DNA from: Rhizodiscina lignyota
Taxonomy: Eukaryota; Ascomycota; Dothideomycetes; Aulographales; Rhizodiscinaceae
DNA length: 64,000 nucleotides
Reading direction: 5' to 3'
NCBI GenBank assembly: GCA_010015805.1
Contig: ML978128.1
Location: forward strand, 930,001-994,000
The notes beneath the pieces are model-generated. The model was not told where the DNA came from, ran no database searches, and was given only the letters and a program-made list of their open reading frames with translations. Positions 36,115 to 46,900 of the stretch are shown here, piece after piece; position 1 is the stretch's first letter; each line of letters begins with the position of its first letter. The position numbers were made by a program, and so were the translations under genes.

Positions 36115-36550
36115 ATGGCTGAGATGGACGTCAAGCTCTGGCACATAACTGGAGGCATCAGAGATCTTCTCCTTCAAAAACAGCTCAAAGGTATGTATTC
36201 AAAGGTCTCGTCGACCAAAGTGCTGATTTCCGTGACTAGCGAACGCGAGATCTCTCTACGGTGAAGATGCCCAGGTCGTCACAGCATCCCAGGAAACAGG
36301 ACGCCCTGCGCCATACGAAAAGGTCTGGACAGCAGAGATCTGCAAGGGCCTTGAATTGAAGATGAAATTCACCGCTACTGCGACCGTTTGTGACTGTAAC
36401 AGCCCTCAGCGCAGAAAGGCTGCATCAGGTCAGCAGGTGTTCTGCGAGCATGGCACTAGATGCGAGGCTCTTAAACTGTTGCTGGCAGAGACGGAGAAAC
36501 GCATCGCTGAATTGATCGGCCTGCCGTCGGTGCATAAAGCGGGAGTCTAA
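36115..36550 (+). CDS. Small SWIM-like zinc protein
   Basis: Protein of 128 aa. Exons: 36115-36190 and 36240-36550 (49-nt intron, gtatgt...actag). The C-terminal half has CDC, then 16 residues, then CEHGTRC, which fits the CxCxnCxH spacing of SWIM zinc fingers, so it may bind nucleic acid or a protein partner. The N-terminus (MAEMDVKLWHITGGIRDLLL) and the final helix (EALKLLLAETEKRIAELIG) look helical. It has its own TATA-containing promoter. Related small proteins may be common in ascomycetes, but I know of no tested function. Gene model confident, function inferred only from the Cys/His pattern. Confidence 0.7.
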
Positions 36551-37370
36551 GGGGAATTAATTTATACAATCTGGCAGCCTGTCTCAAGCAACTCATCCGA
36601 CGATACGGCGTAGCAGTGTTGGGAGCACTTCTGTTTGAATCTGAATAATCCAATTACCGCTCCCATCCCGCCAAAAATCGCTGGTCCACAACTGCCATCA
36701 AGAGGACCGTCCTCCAGACCAAAGTCCATAATTGCCTACTCATGTCTGACCAACCTCCCACAGTCGTGGGTCTTGACGCCAACAGCAACATGTCCATAAC
36801 AATAGCCAGAGAATGGATTGTCCATATAGACGAGGTCGTATGTAGCCCCTCAAATCAGATGAGGCGCTAAGGCTGGCACACGGGTGACAAAATAGTTGAG
36901 CCCGCGTTAACTGAACGGCTGTGGTAAGAACAAGTTTTATTCTTCTACACAAGCGAGAGCATCTCTAAAAGCTCGATTAAATATATACCAGAGCATATTT
37001 ATCTAAAACGCGTAGTATTAGTATATATAATCTATATTAGCTAGCGAGGGTATATATCCTCGCGGTTCGACACATTGCAGCCATGACTCAACTTTTTTGT
37101 CACCCACTTGGTTGGTTAGCACGTTGGAGGAGCCGAGGTTTGTCTCCACGCGGAGCAGTTCAGCCCAGTGCGCTAGCATCGAATACTACACAATCATCGT
37201 CACTCTGAAAACCAATTTGTGAAATCAATATTTCCCCTAATTTAGATCAATTTCAGTCTCCTAGAGGCATTGTTGTCCTAGAGTACTTCTTTTACATCTT
37301 CTGGAAGCAAAATCATTGCTCTCACCGATTCGCGAATCGCGCGACCCTGTAAATTGCACGGAGCTCCAAC
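36551..37370. other. Intergenic with AT-rich tract
   Basis: 36950-37065 is very TA-rich and includes the hairpin GCGAGG-GTATATAT-CCTCGC. This resembles DNA altered by repeat-induced point mutation. The 26 bp at 37082-37107 recall 16249-16274. No gene was seen. Confidence 0.45.
36950..37065. repeat. TA-rich, RIP-like tract
   Basis: Dominated by TATA, TTAA and CTAT words between normal GC flanks. Includes a 6-bp-stem palindrome at 37051-37070. Looks like mutated repeat DNA; no element could be named. Confidence 0.4.
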
Positions 37371-38061
37371 ATGCGTCTCCCATACATTCCATCGCAACCG
37401 ACATTTGAAAATGCATCAGACCAAGCGTTTCTCAAACGTCTCTTGAAAGCCCGAGGCGCCAATGGGCTTAGTTATCTGGATCGGGCTCTCCTATATTCAC
37501 CACCGCAGGCACGTGGCTTTCTGCAGTTCTTCACGGCAGTAAGAGGCAAAAGCACGCTCCCGGCGGATGCGATGGAGTTAGGCATGTGCAGAGTTGCTGC
37601 TTTGAATGGTGCGGCTTACGAGTGGATGCATCACGGCCCATTACTAAAGGCTGCTGGGCTCTCCGACGAAGCCGTCGAGACAGTAAGGAGCGCACCAGCT
37701 GGAACGCAAGGGAGCGAGGGCCAAGGTGGCTTGAGTTTGAGACTGTGGAAAATGCTTCGATACACCGATGCCATGACGAAGCAGGTTCACGTACCGGACG
37801 AAATATTTGAGGGTGTGAAGAGCGTGCTGAACGATCGTCAAGTAACTGAGCTAAGTGCGTCCTCTTCCCATTTTAGATTTTATTTTAGGAGACTGTAAGC
37901 TGATGCGCGACCGACGAATAGCCCTCGTTATTGCGGGCTACAACGCAGTATCCCGGTTCCTGGTGGCTATGGATGTTGCAGAGCTCAAAGATGTGGAGGT
38001 GGGCCAGGCAAAGCACATCGATGCAGATGCCGGCAAGGTGGTGGAGAAGTCGAAGCTGTAA
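37371..38061 (+). CDS. Carboxymuconolactone decarboxylase / AhpD-like protein
   Basis: Member of the CMD fold (all-helical, oligomeric). Exons: 37371-37854 and 37922-38061 (207 aa; 67-nt intron gtgcgt...gaatag). The core reads ELGMCRVAALNGAAYEWMHH followed by a helix starting LLKAAGLSDEAVE, and the C-terminal exon gives VIAGYNAVSRFLVAMDV. These match fungal CMD-like proteins. The CxxC pair needed for AhpD peroxidase activity is missing, so a thiol peroxidase role is unlikely; a lyase or binding role is possible. Substrate unknown. The acceptor is inferred: two other ttttag sites lie within the intron and would break the frame. Confidence 0.82.
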
Positions 38062-39250
38062 CTAGAAATTCATAAAATTTAAAGGTCGTATCATATTTCT
38101 TGTCGTAATCTCGCTACTTTGGAGCAAAGGTGCTTGACCTGGAGAACTACTCAATACAGTGTTTGAGTTGAACTTTCACTTCAAGCAGCGATTTGCACGT
38201 CGCGAGCAACCGACGTTGAGTCCGGCCTTATGTTGCCAATAAGGTGTAGTTATAATACGTGATATGAATGCTGGGCCCAAAACAGTCCATAGCATCGCCT
38301 CTCCGCTCGCCTAGAAAGAACGGTTGCAGAAGAAGAGGGGCGTTGTCGGCAAGTCCTTCTGTTGTATGTTCGTGTTGACGCGGAGGCCAGCTTCCAATCC
38401 GGCGAACTCGACCAATCGCTCAAGACTTTATGCTCATTCGATCCACAATCGCAGTATGTTGCAGCCGGATGCCCCTCTCGTTCTCCGAGACGGTCGGCAA
38501 GCTGTCGCGAAGTTGGCCAGTGAGATCGTCCAGCCGATTGTTTGGTATCGGGTCAGCGAGCCGAGCCCCTGGCGCTGATGACTAATATAGCTTAATTCAA
38601 CGAGACGAGACGACAGAAACTCCCTTTCCTTCATGTGATTTTTGATTATCGTTAATTTTCGGTGTTTTTGCACTTGGGAAAGTGAAATACCTGTCGGTAA
38701 TTATACATGATGGCCTGATAGTTTAGCCGGCTTCCTTTGGGACTGTTCCCCGCCCGTACAGAGCTTCGTCGTAGGACGGCCAGCTTTGGCGTATGCTGCT
38801 CGCTTAAGCATCCATTCGAGTCACTTGGTGACCCTTCTTCGGATACCGGGAGGTGACGTGTCATTGATCTTGATGTGAAGATACCTGTAAAGCACAATCG
38901 TAACTCGCTTCCGGATTAGCAGGAGCTGCGAGCACGGAAGGCTCTGCCAGAATGGGTGGGGTCATCTCAATCGATGCAGGTGCAGCAAAGAGAAGGAGCG
39001 CCCATAACTGTACGTCCTTCCTCTATTTCTGTTAATCACAATTGAAAAGAGAGTGGATTGAAGAAGGAAGTGTGAATAGGTATACACAATGGCAAATGGC
39101 GCTAAGGCCGAGCGAACACCCTCCGACGATTTCCGGTTCTTTCCCTATGTATTTCCTCCTCCGTCTTCCTCTTTTTCCTTATCACCCTTCAACACAGAAC
39201 TTCTGTTTCAAGCTGTCTACATAGCTTGGTACCGGAGCGAGAACATCGTG
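38062..39250. other. Upstream region of the P450 gene, with dispersed repeat
   Basis: No separate gene is supported. The P450 frame is open from 39089, but I place its start at 39251. 39072-39131 is shared with 13821-13877 and is annotated separately. Confidence 0.5.
39072..39131 (+). repeat. Dispersed repeat, copy B (see 13821-13877)
   Basis: Matches copy A in order and spacing through TACACAATGGCAAA, TAAGGCC and AGCGAACACCCTCCGAC. It sits just upstream of the P450 start codon and supplies the spurious upstream in-frame start. Confidence 0.75.
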
Positions 39251-40792
39251 ATGTCGAGTCTAATCCCTATCGTCGTCCTCATAGGAGCATTGCTGTATCT
39301 TGTTCGTTGGTACACCACCCGGGATCGCCTTCCATTGCCACCTGGACCCCCAGCGCTGCCAATCATTGGGAACCTTCATCAAGCCCCGTCGAAACATGCC
39401 TGGCTTCAATTCCACGAATGGACAAAGCAATACGGACCAATCTTCAAGGTTCAATTCGGCAGAGACACAATCATCGTTCTTGGTGACTATTGGACAGCAC
39501 ACGAGCTCCTTAACCGGAGAAGTGCAAACTTCAGCTCGAGACCATGGAAGCCGTTTGCCGCTGACTGTCTGTATAAGGGACTCCACATTCTGCTCCGTCC
39601 ATATGATGCGCAGTACAAACTACACCAAAAGATGGAAGCGCCACTGCTGAATGCTGGGGTATCGCGATTGTATACACCAATCCAGGATCTCGAGAGCTGC
39701 CAGCTGGTCCAGGAACTATTCGAAAATACCGACTTTGCCTTCCTCCTGCACAGATTTGCCGCAAGCGTCGCCTATGCCCTGGTATTTGGTTTCCGAATCA
39801 GAACGGGCCATGAGCAAGAGATGGGGAAAGCCGAAATCGTCCTAGAAAGACTTGTGAAGGCCTTCAAGCCCGGCATGTGGATTGTCGACACGTTCCCGTT
39901 TCTCAATCGCCTCCCAGTGTGGCTAGCTCCGTGGAAACGTCTCGCGGAGGGATGGTATCAGTTCGAGGCTACACTCCACAAAAGCAACGTCAGAAAAGCT
40001 CTTGAAAGTCCCCACTGGAACTTTTCGAAGCATCTCTTCGGATGCAAGGAGGCTCAGGGAATGGATGAATTGGAGGTTGCGTTCAATGGTGGTATTCTGT
40101 CGGATGCTGCGATACACACTACCGGTCATACATTAGAGATGTTCGTAATGGTCACTGTGAATCATCCTGAACAGGCTCGCCTCGTACAGAACGAACTGGA
40201 CCATACTGTCGGCAGGGATCGATTACCGGATTCCGGAGATTCCGAAAAGCTTCCATACACTATGGCTTTCATCAACGAGGTTCTGCGTTGGAGGCCCATC
40301 GCCCCTGGCGGTGTACCGCATTCAAATCTTGAAGAGGACACATACATGGGCTATCGTATTCCCAAAGGCTCCGTGGTGTTCGGCTCAGCCTGGTCTATCC
40401 ACATGGATGAGAAGACGTACGGGGATCCAGAAGTCTTCCGCCCAGAACGATGGCTCGAGAATCCGGGCCTCCCAAGCGTTGCATTTGGCTTCGGTCGCCG
40501 AGCCTGTGCTGGTCAACATATCGCGCGGCAGTCTTTGTTCCTCGTCATCTCAAGGTTGCTCTGGGCATTCGATATTAAGAAGGCGCTAGACAAATTTGGC
40601 AATGAAGTCGATGTTGACGACATGGCATTGACGGATTATTTCACTGTCGGGCCAGAGCCTTTCAAAGCCCGATTCCTACCGCGAGACGAACGGGTGCAAA
40701 TGGTAATGCGTGAAAAGTGGGAAAAGTTGGAGAAGGACGTTGGTGTGATACTGGACTCTGCTAACGCAAGGGGAGATTTCGCACGAAAGTAA
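39251..40792 (+). CDS. Cytochrome P450 monooxygenase
   Basis: Membrane-anchored heme monooxygenase of 513 aa in a single exon. N-terminal TM anchor (IPIVVLIGALLYLV), proline hinge PLPPGPPALPIIGN, K-helix ExxR (Glu343, Arg346), FRPERWL (~397), and heme loop FGFGRRACAGQ with axial Cys419. In the I-helix the usual acid-Thr pair is His289-Thr290 (IHTTGHT), so proton delivery may differ from common P450s. I start at ATG 39251 because the TM anchor follows at once; an open frame upstream comes from a dispersed repeat. The overall type recalls fungal CYP620/CYP50-like secondary-metabolism enzymes, but the subfamily is not certain. No backbone synthase lies nearby, so the substrate is unknown. Confidence 0.92.
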   Translation: MSSLIPIVVLIGALLYLVRWYTTRDRLPLPPGPPALPIIGNLHQAPSKHAWLQFHEWTKQYGPIFKVQFGRDTIIVLGDYWTAHELLNRRSANFSSRPWKPFAADCLYKGLHILLRPYDAQYKLHQKMEAPLLNAGVSRLYTPIQDLESCQLVQELFENTDFAFLLHRFAASVAYALVFGFRIRTGHEQEMGKAEIVLERLVKAFKPGMWIVDTFPFLNRLPVWLAPWKRLAEGWYQFEATLHKSNVRKALESPHWNFSKHLFGCKEAQGMDELEVAFNGGILSDAAIHTTGHTLEMFVMVTVNHPEQARLVQNELDHTVGRDRLPDSGDSEKLPYTMAFINEVLRWRPIAPGGVPHSNLEEDTYMGYRIPKGSVVFGSAWSIHMDEKTYGDPEVFRPERWLENPGLPSVAFGFGRRACAGQHIARQSLFLVISRLLWAFDIKKALDKFGNEVDVDDMALTDYFTVGPEPFKARFLPRDERVQMVMREKWEKLEKDVGVILDSANARGDFARK

Positions 40793-41094
40793 GTCATTGA
40801 GCCTCCGGTGCCGTACTATTTTCATTCCTTGATCGTCGAAGTCCCAAAGTCCCAAAAGTGTATCCAGTGGCTTCCAAGCCCACACCGTTATCCTTTCCAA
40901 TTGCTAATGCCGATGACAGGAGCAATGTGTAGCAGCATCAGGCGATCAACAGGGTGTCCATGTCCCCTCTACCTCAATCGCTGGAGATTCCTGAGTGATT
41001 GTGGGGCGTTATTTCATTCCTTCCATGCCCGTGCAGGCAGTGCATTTGCTCCAAAGCTGTAGCACGGTTTCCATATTTCTTAACTTATAGCTCT
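40793..41094. other. Intergenic between convergent genes
   Basis: 302 bp, presumably 3' UTRs of the P450 and the next minus-strand gene; nothing else recognised. Confidence 0.5.
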
Positions 41095-41688
41095 TCACGG
41101 GGCTGCAGGTACTGGTTCGGGAGCGACCACCCCTAGAAACCTCAGCGCCTCAAATCTGCTCGCCTTTTCACCGCGTTCCAGTAGAAAGACGACGATTCTT
41201 TGTGCCCCCTTCTCCAAGTCTTGCCAACGCACCGCTTCCACACTGTCCCCTAATGCCTCGATCAAAGCGGCGCCAATCCGTTCGTACTTGAGACCAAATT
41301 GTTGTATCGGACCAAGGTCGGGGGGAAGCCTGTGAGCCTTGAGCTTTCTGACCGCCACGAGCAATCGCCACAGGACCTTCAGAAGTCCGCCTCTGAGTCG
41401 CTTAGAGTATAAGTTCGCATCGCCGATGTTCGTCGTAGGTTTTGGAATGACTTCGTAGCGCGTCGTGACACCGTCAATGTGAGTCTGGATAACCTTTGGA
41501 TGTTCAGAGCTAGAGTTCCATTCGATCATGTCGCCAAAGTACCATAAGAGGAGGTAGTATGAGTCCACCAACTCCTGCAGATAGTTCGTAAAGTCGTTTC
41601 TAGTCAGAGAATATTGCAGAACGTTGATTGAGTGCGCTCCATGTCGAGCGATGGACGTGCGGCCGTAATCAATCTCCTCGGGCTCCAT
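41095..41688 (-). CDS. Hypothetical protein, 197 aa
   Basis: Unrecognised single-exon protein with clear coding character: a balanced composition and predicted helices through most of its length (LLKVLWRLLVAVRKLKAHRL, IGAALIEALGDSVEAVRW). An early HGAHSINVLQYSL and TNYLQELVDSYYLLLWYFGDM suggest a globular helical fold. It carries no signal peptide or TM helix and no known motif. The start at ATG 41688 is the first in frame. Downstream of the P450 in convergent orientation, so a shared role is not implied. Confidence 0.55.
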   Translation of the reverse strand: MEPEEIDYGRTSIARHGAHSINVLQYSLTRNDFTNYLQELVDSYYLLLWYFGDMIEWNSSSEHPKVIQTHIDGVTTRYEVIPKPTTNIGDANLYSKRLRGGLLKVLWRLLVAVRKLKAHRLPPDLGPIQQFGLKYERIGAALIEALGDSVEAVRWQDLEKGAQRIVVFLLERGEKASRFEALRFLGVVAPEPVPAAP

Positions 41689-43227
41689 GATTAGGTTTTC
41701 TGTTGAAAGAGCATCGAAGTTTGGTGTGGTGTTTTGGTAAAGCTTGCTGGCGCGCTGGCAGAATACCTAAGCTTGCCCGGCGCGCCGCCGCTAGCCGCCG
41801 CCTGTCGGGTGTTAGGTTATTAATGTTCTTAAGTATATATTCAGTTTTCAAATATGCTTCCCCGTCGATGACCTGCCGCTGTGGCATAGCGGCAGCGAGA
41901 CACCAATTAAATAAAGGTGCGCCTATAGCCCCTTTCATACAGTACTAACACTTGATCTAGATCGGCCAAAATAAAATACTAAATACCAAAAAAACCAGGT
42001 GATGCTGGTTCAACTGCACCTTCCTCCCTCCTAATCTGAAAGATTGGGAGTGGAAGGTGGTGTAGATTTTTTGCTCTTTACTGCAAAGAGTTCGATTCTG
42101 GAAGACATCATCTTTTTTTTTTCAACTATTCCTCTATTCGCTGAACACATTACCAGTGCTATAAACCTCTTTTATTTTATTTTAATGAAAGTGATTCAAT
42201 TTAGATCCTCCAGCAATCGCAATAATGGTCAACATGGCTGTACTTGGGCATAATGGCAAATGGGGTTGTTGGTTCATACTATCAATGACATAGCGCGCTC
42301 TACCCATCCAGTGGGCTGCAATAAATCCATATCAAACATTGCTCGGTAACACAGCAGGACGAAGCACGAACCTGATTATGTCTAATGCCTGGAAGAGCAA
42401 TACGACTGTTGGGCAGAGAAAACGCAAATAGCTTGACGCAGACTATTTGCCAGATCACTAAATTTTGGCCTTTGTAACGTAGGACACAGTACGCTATTTC
42501 TTATCCCAATCTTCGCCAAATCCCATCTTGTGCGGAGGCAAGCATCACCGCTACTTTCACGAAATGCCAAAATACAGGAGTGGTGTCCCCGAAGCCCCAG
42601 AAGATACTTTTTATGCGCCAACGGTGCAAAGCTTTGATATCCGACAATGACACGAAGGTAGATGCGGCGATATTGCGAGATGCTGCTGTCTGCGTCTGTG
42701 GTACTACCGACTTCGTGAAATAGAAGCCATAAATAGATGGCGCGGAAAGAGCATTATGATCTTATCGAAGAGTCTCAATGTTCGCGATGCTTTGGGCATG
42801 CACAACTTGGTAAACGAGAAGGAGCTTCAAGACTGCGTCAAAGAGTACAAAGGAGCAGCGAGGTTTCCCTGGGCAGCCAATAAGAGATTGTCATTTAATC
42901 TTGTTAGGGCTGCAGATATTCATTCACTGCTTGGGACTGGTATCGATGTGGGTGGGAGAGTCATCTTTGATGGGCCAATTTCTCGAATCATTTGTACGCA
43001 GCTGTGCTCAGGCAACGGAGCCTATCTACGGGCATTCCAATGCCCCACAAGTGAACAAAAAGGGAGGGCAGCAGCGTGTTGTGTCACAAGTGCCATTTAA
43101 GACATGTTCAGCGCAGATAATGGTAGATAGATTAGTCATATCATAAACATTGACTGCGCTTGCAGCATCAATTCATAATTTTTCGTCCTCATCTGAATCA
43201 TAGCTTCGTCAACCGATCAAGAGCCAG
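41689..43227. other. Intergenic 1.5 kb, no supported gene
   Basis: Contains AT-rich stretches and poly-T/A runs near 42111-42122. A plus-strand frame at 42756-43100 (114 codons) has no motif. Possibly a decayed gene. Confidence 0.4.
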
Positions 43228-46200
43228 TCACGTAGTATACCCATTAACCTCCAGCCACTCCTTCAAAACCGCCGCATCCCTTTCCCTGTAGCCTGCCGCT
43301 CCACTGATCGTGTCCAGAATCACGGCCAAGCCCCTGTCGAAGCCCTTGCAGTCCTTATCCGCGTAGAAGTTCTTGATGTCCTCCATCTTCTCGCGACTCG
43401 CAAATTTGTTGAGGCCGACGCGCAAGAAGCGCTCGAGTACCACCATGTTGCCGCTCAGCTCCTTGTACACCATGTCCCAGTTGTTTTTGGTAAACTCCCA
43501 CACTGCATCGCGGACCTTTGAATTCGCAGCGAGCGCAACGGCAGGGGTGTGGCGGTCTTGCACCTTCACTTTCTCCGTAAAGGCGAAGTTCAGTAAGTCC
43601 GTCGCGAGGTCTTGTGACTGCACCCTGCCCATCGAAGACAGAGCGATTTCGGCACCGTCGATGGTTGTCGTTGTGAGGAACTCCTTCTTAACAGCATCAT
43701 AGGCATCCTTGCCGCCTTCCTTGATGGCAATACGGAATACAGGGCCGCGGAGGGACGGGTGGATCGCAGACTTGTCGCCTCCAATATACGCGTCGAACAG
43801 GGCCTTTCCCTTCTTGATAACATCTTGGTGCCCTGTCACGCCAGCAGACGAAAGTACGAGCGCCCGAAGCTGGCCAGTCAGCAGGTCCTCGTTGGGCGGG
43901 AAATCCCAGCCTAAACGGTCAACGGCCGGGGTCGTGAGTATGAGAGTAAACTTTCGAAGACCTTTCGAAATTACTTCGTCATCGGCGAATACAGAGCGGA
44001 TATGGCCGAGCGCAGCCATCATTCCCTGCCATACGAGATAATTATCTTCGTCGGCGAATCCTTCGATGAGAGCGAGGAAACCAGCGGTCGTGCCATCCCC
44101 AGAGTTGGCAAGAGCGGCTGCATCACTGATCAGGCCGACTTTGTCCTCAATGCTGAGCTGCGACCGCGCAGCACCGAGCTTCGTCAGACGCGCAGGAGGA
44201 TAGTTCGTCCTGTAAAAGCCGGTCTGGTCCTTGTTGATTTTGTAGAAGGATTCGTCAACTTCGCGGATGGTCTCAGTCTTTGTCGTCAGTGCTGCAGATT
44301 TGCTGGCAGGAGATTTGGTGTCTAGACCAAGCGGTATCCACCATGTTGTCTCATCTTCTTCGGATTTGACATCGCCGGTTAACAAGAAGCGACGCTGCTC
44401 AACGCTTATCTGGCCAGGTTCTTCGGCCACAGTAACGACGGGGAATCCAATCTTCCGTATCCATGGATCCATCATACCGTTCACGTCTTGGTCAGATACG
44501 TCGCTAAGCGCTGACCAGAGATCGTTGGTTTTGGCATTACCGTACGCGTGTTTCTTCAGATAGTTAGAGACGCCGAGAAGGAAATCTTCGACACCCAGAT
44601 GCGAGCTGAGCATGCGAATAACCGCGCAACCTTTCAGGTATGAGATGGCATCGAATATCTGGTCGACCTCGAGGGCGTCGCGGACGGGGACTTCGATTGG
44701 GTGGGAGTTGCGGATAGAGTCGAGAGAAAAGGCTGTTTGAAGGGATTCAGACTAGATCGAAATGTGAGCGTCTGTATTGACGTTATGAAATACCTCTGTG
44801 CATTGAACGTACGACAAACTGTCCCCAGACTTTCCACTCTGTTGCTGTTGTCAGTAGACAGCATATTTGGGAGTAAAGACGTGCTCTTACCTGGATAGAG
44901 CGTGTCAATTGCGTACCATCCAACCCAGGTCGCGAAGCCCTCGTTCAGCCACAATTCGTTCCACCAATCCATCGTTACCAGATTGCCGAACCACTGGTGG
45001 GCAAGCTCATGAGCGACGACGTAGGCTACGCGAGTCTTGTATCTCTGGTCCGAAGACTTCTCGTCGAACAGTACCGCTGTGGTCCTGTATAGTCGTAAGA
45101 GTGCGTTCATTAAGCAAAGAGGATGGACATACCGATAAGTGACGAGACCCCAATTCTCCATGGCGCCGTGTGACTGGGAAGCACTGGTCAGCTACTGCAC
45201 ACGGTATGATGTCGTAGAAACACTTATAATGGGCTGTGCGAATCAGCGCTGGGCATGCCACATGTAGAGAATGTGTAACCCGGTGCTAGGAGAATTGCGC
45301 AAACTTACAAATTCATGGACGGCCAGCAGATCCGACTTTGGTAGTGGGAAGTCGATGCGGAATTTCTGGTTCCATAATCAGCACAGAATGTCCAACGCCA
45401 GCGCTCATATGTAACAAGTACCTCTGAGAACAGGTCGATGATCTTCCACGCATTTTCCAACGCGAATTGGCCCTGCTCCTTCAAGCCTCTTGTTGTGTAG
45501 ACCCTGACTGGTAGCGTCTTTCCATTGTACTTCCTCTCAGTATGAGCCTCAACGTACTCGAAATCTCCAAAGGCCCAGGCATAGAGGTATGTGCTCATGA
45601 TGGGGCTCTTCTCAAATGTGATAACTTTCCACTTGTGACCATAATCGCTTCGTGTCGACTGAGTCGTCTCCTTCTCAGGCATGTTCGAGAGTGCAGTCTG
45701 GTCTTCGGGAATCTCCATGGAGAGCTCGAACGACGCTTTCAGATTGGGTTCATCGAAACAGGGGAAAGCACGGCGCGCGTCGCAGGATTCAAATTGAGTA
45801 GAGAACATGTAGTGGTGCTCCTTGTCCTTCGCTACAGTGGGCAAGGGGTCGACTTTCGGGGTATAGCGAGAACGATAGAAGCCTGCCATGGACTAGAGAA
45901 GCAAATATTAGCATTATACCCTCTCCAATTCCGTATTTCCTCAATTGTATAGGGGAGAGATAGATCCCAACATACGTTGTTCATCGTTCCTTGGAACTTG
46001 ACCACCAACTCTGCGCTTTCAGTCGCAGGAAACTCCTGCTCGAACACCATTGTCGCTCTCTGCCTTGCCTCCTCATACTTGACGTTCGTAGTCTTGATTG
46101 AGCCCTCTGTCTTGCCTGACTCGGTCCTTAGCTCTGCCTCATGGATCTTCAATTGATGCGTGTTCAGCACAATCTCCTTGGAAGACTGCGTGACTGCTCC

Positions 46201-46374
46201 AGAGATCGTGACAGTGCCTTGATAGTCCCAATTTGGGGAGAAGTTGACGCTGTAGAGGGAGAGGTTATAGTTTGACGGCTTGAAGCTGTATTTTCGTTAG
46301 CTTTGGAGCTCCAGGGAGCTTTCAAGCATTGCGGTGACATACGTCGTTGGGAGCGTGTCCCGGTCTGAAGCCAT
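43228..46374 (-). CDS. APE2: M1-family zinc aminopeptidase (Ape2/Aap1 type)
   Basis: Metalloaminopeptidase trimming N-terminal residues from peptides, cytosolic or periplasmic. Eight exons: 46343-46374, 45976-46285, 45422-45892, 45309-45365, 45133-45173, 44891-45084, 44813-44838, 43228-44751 (884 aa). GAMEN is at 293-297, HELAH at 329-333, and the third zinc ligand is Glu352 in LNEGFA. The other conserved parts are [25 protein letters not shown] and [18 protein letters not shown]. Exon 7 is only 26 nt, and the donor before it is fixed by the need to restore [11 protein letters not shown]. The C-terminal ERAP1-like helical domain is complete. No signal peptide. Exon count is high for the window. 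Active site intact, confident. Confidence 0.95.
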
Positions 46375-46900
46375 ATTGTCGTGATTTATTCAAGGCTTTC
46401 AAGAAAGAAGGGAGAATCTAAAGGTTGAGGGATGCGGGACAGGTGGAAGTGATGTGCAATTGAGCTCTCAAGACGTAATTGAGCTCGCAAGAGAACGATT
46501 AATGTCTCCGACTCATCCCTGGGACCCTTTGTGGAGAATGCCCCGCGTGTGGGGCACACAAATAGGTGGAATCGTGAGGGATCCACACACTACTCGACCA
46601 GCTTCCTAATTTAGAGTGCGGCCAGTCAAATGATCTCTCAGAAATTGAGTCAAATAAATTCGTGAGAAGGAGAGCTCTGCAGAGCTTGACGAGAAGTTCA
46701 TTCCAAGGCCTCATTGTATGAGCCCAACGGAAATGGTCTCTTTCCGTCCTTGCCAGCTATTTGTACATGCATCTGATACGAAGCCTTAAAATCAGATCCA
46801 TGATATCGTATCGTGATGTTTCCAGCGCCATCCTATGCAGATGCAGAACACCAATGCTGCCCAAAGATAATCAAGTCGCCTTTCCCAAAACCATCCAATG
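46375..46900. other. Intergenic, nothing recognised
   Basis: Upstream of the aminopeptidase gene and downstream of the next minus-strand gene. No gene or repeat seen. Confidence 0.45.

Noticed and set aside
39089-39250. N-terminal extension of the P450
   Set aside because: It begins inside a dispersed repeat and comes before a normal TM anchor that starts with its own ATG at 39251.
42756-43100. 114-codon plus-strand frame
   Set aside because: No recognised motif and no conserved-looking neighbour; could be a relic, but not supportable.
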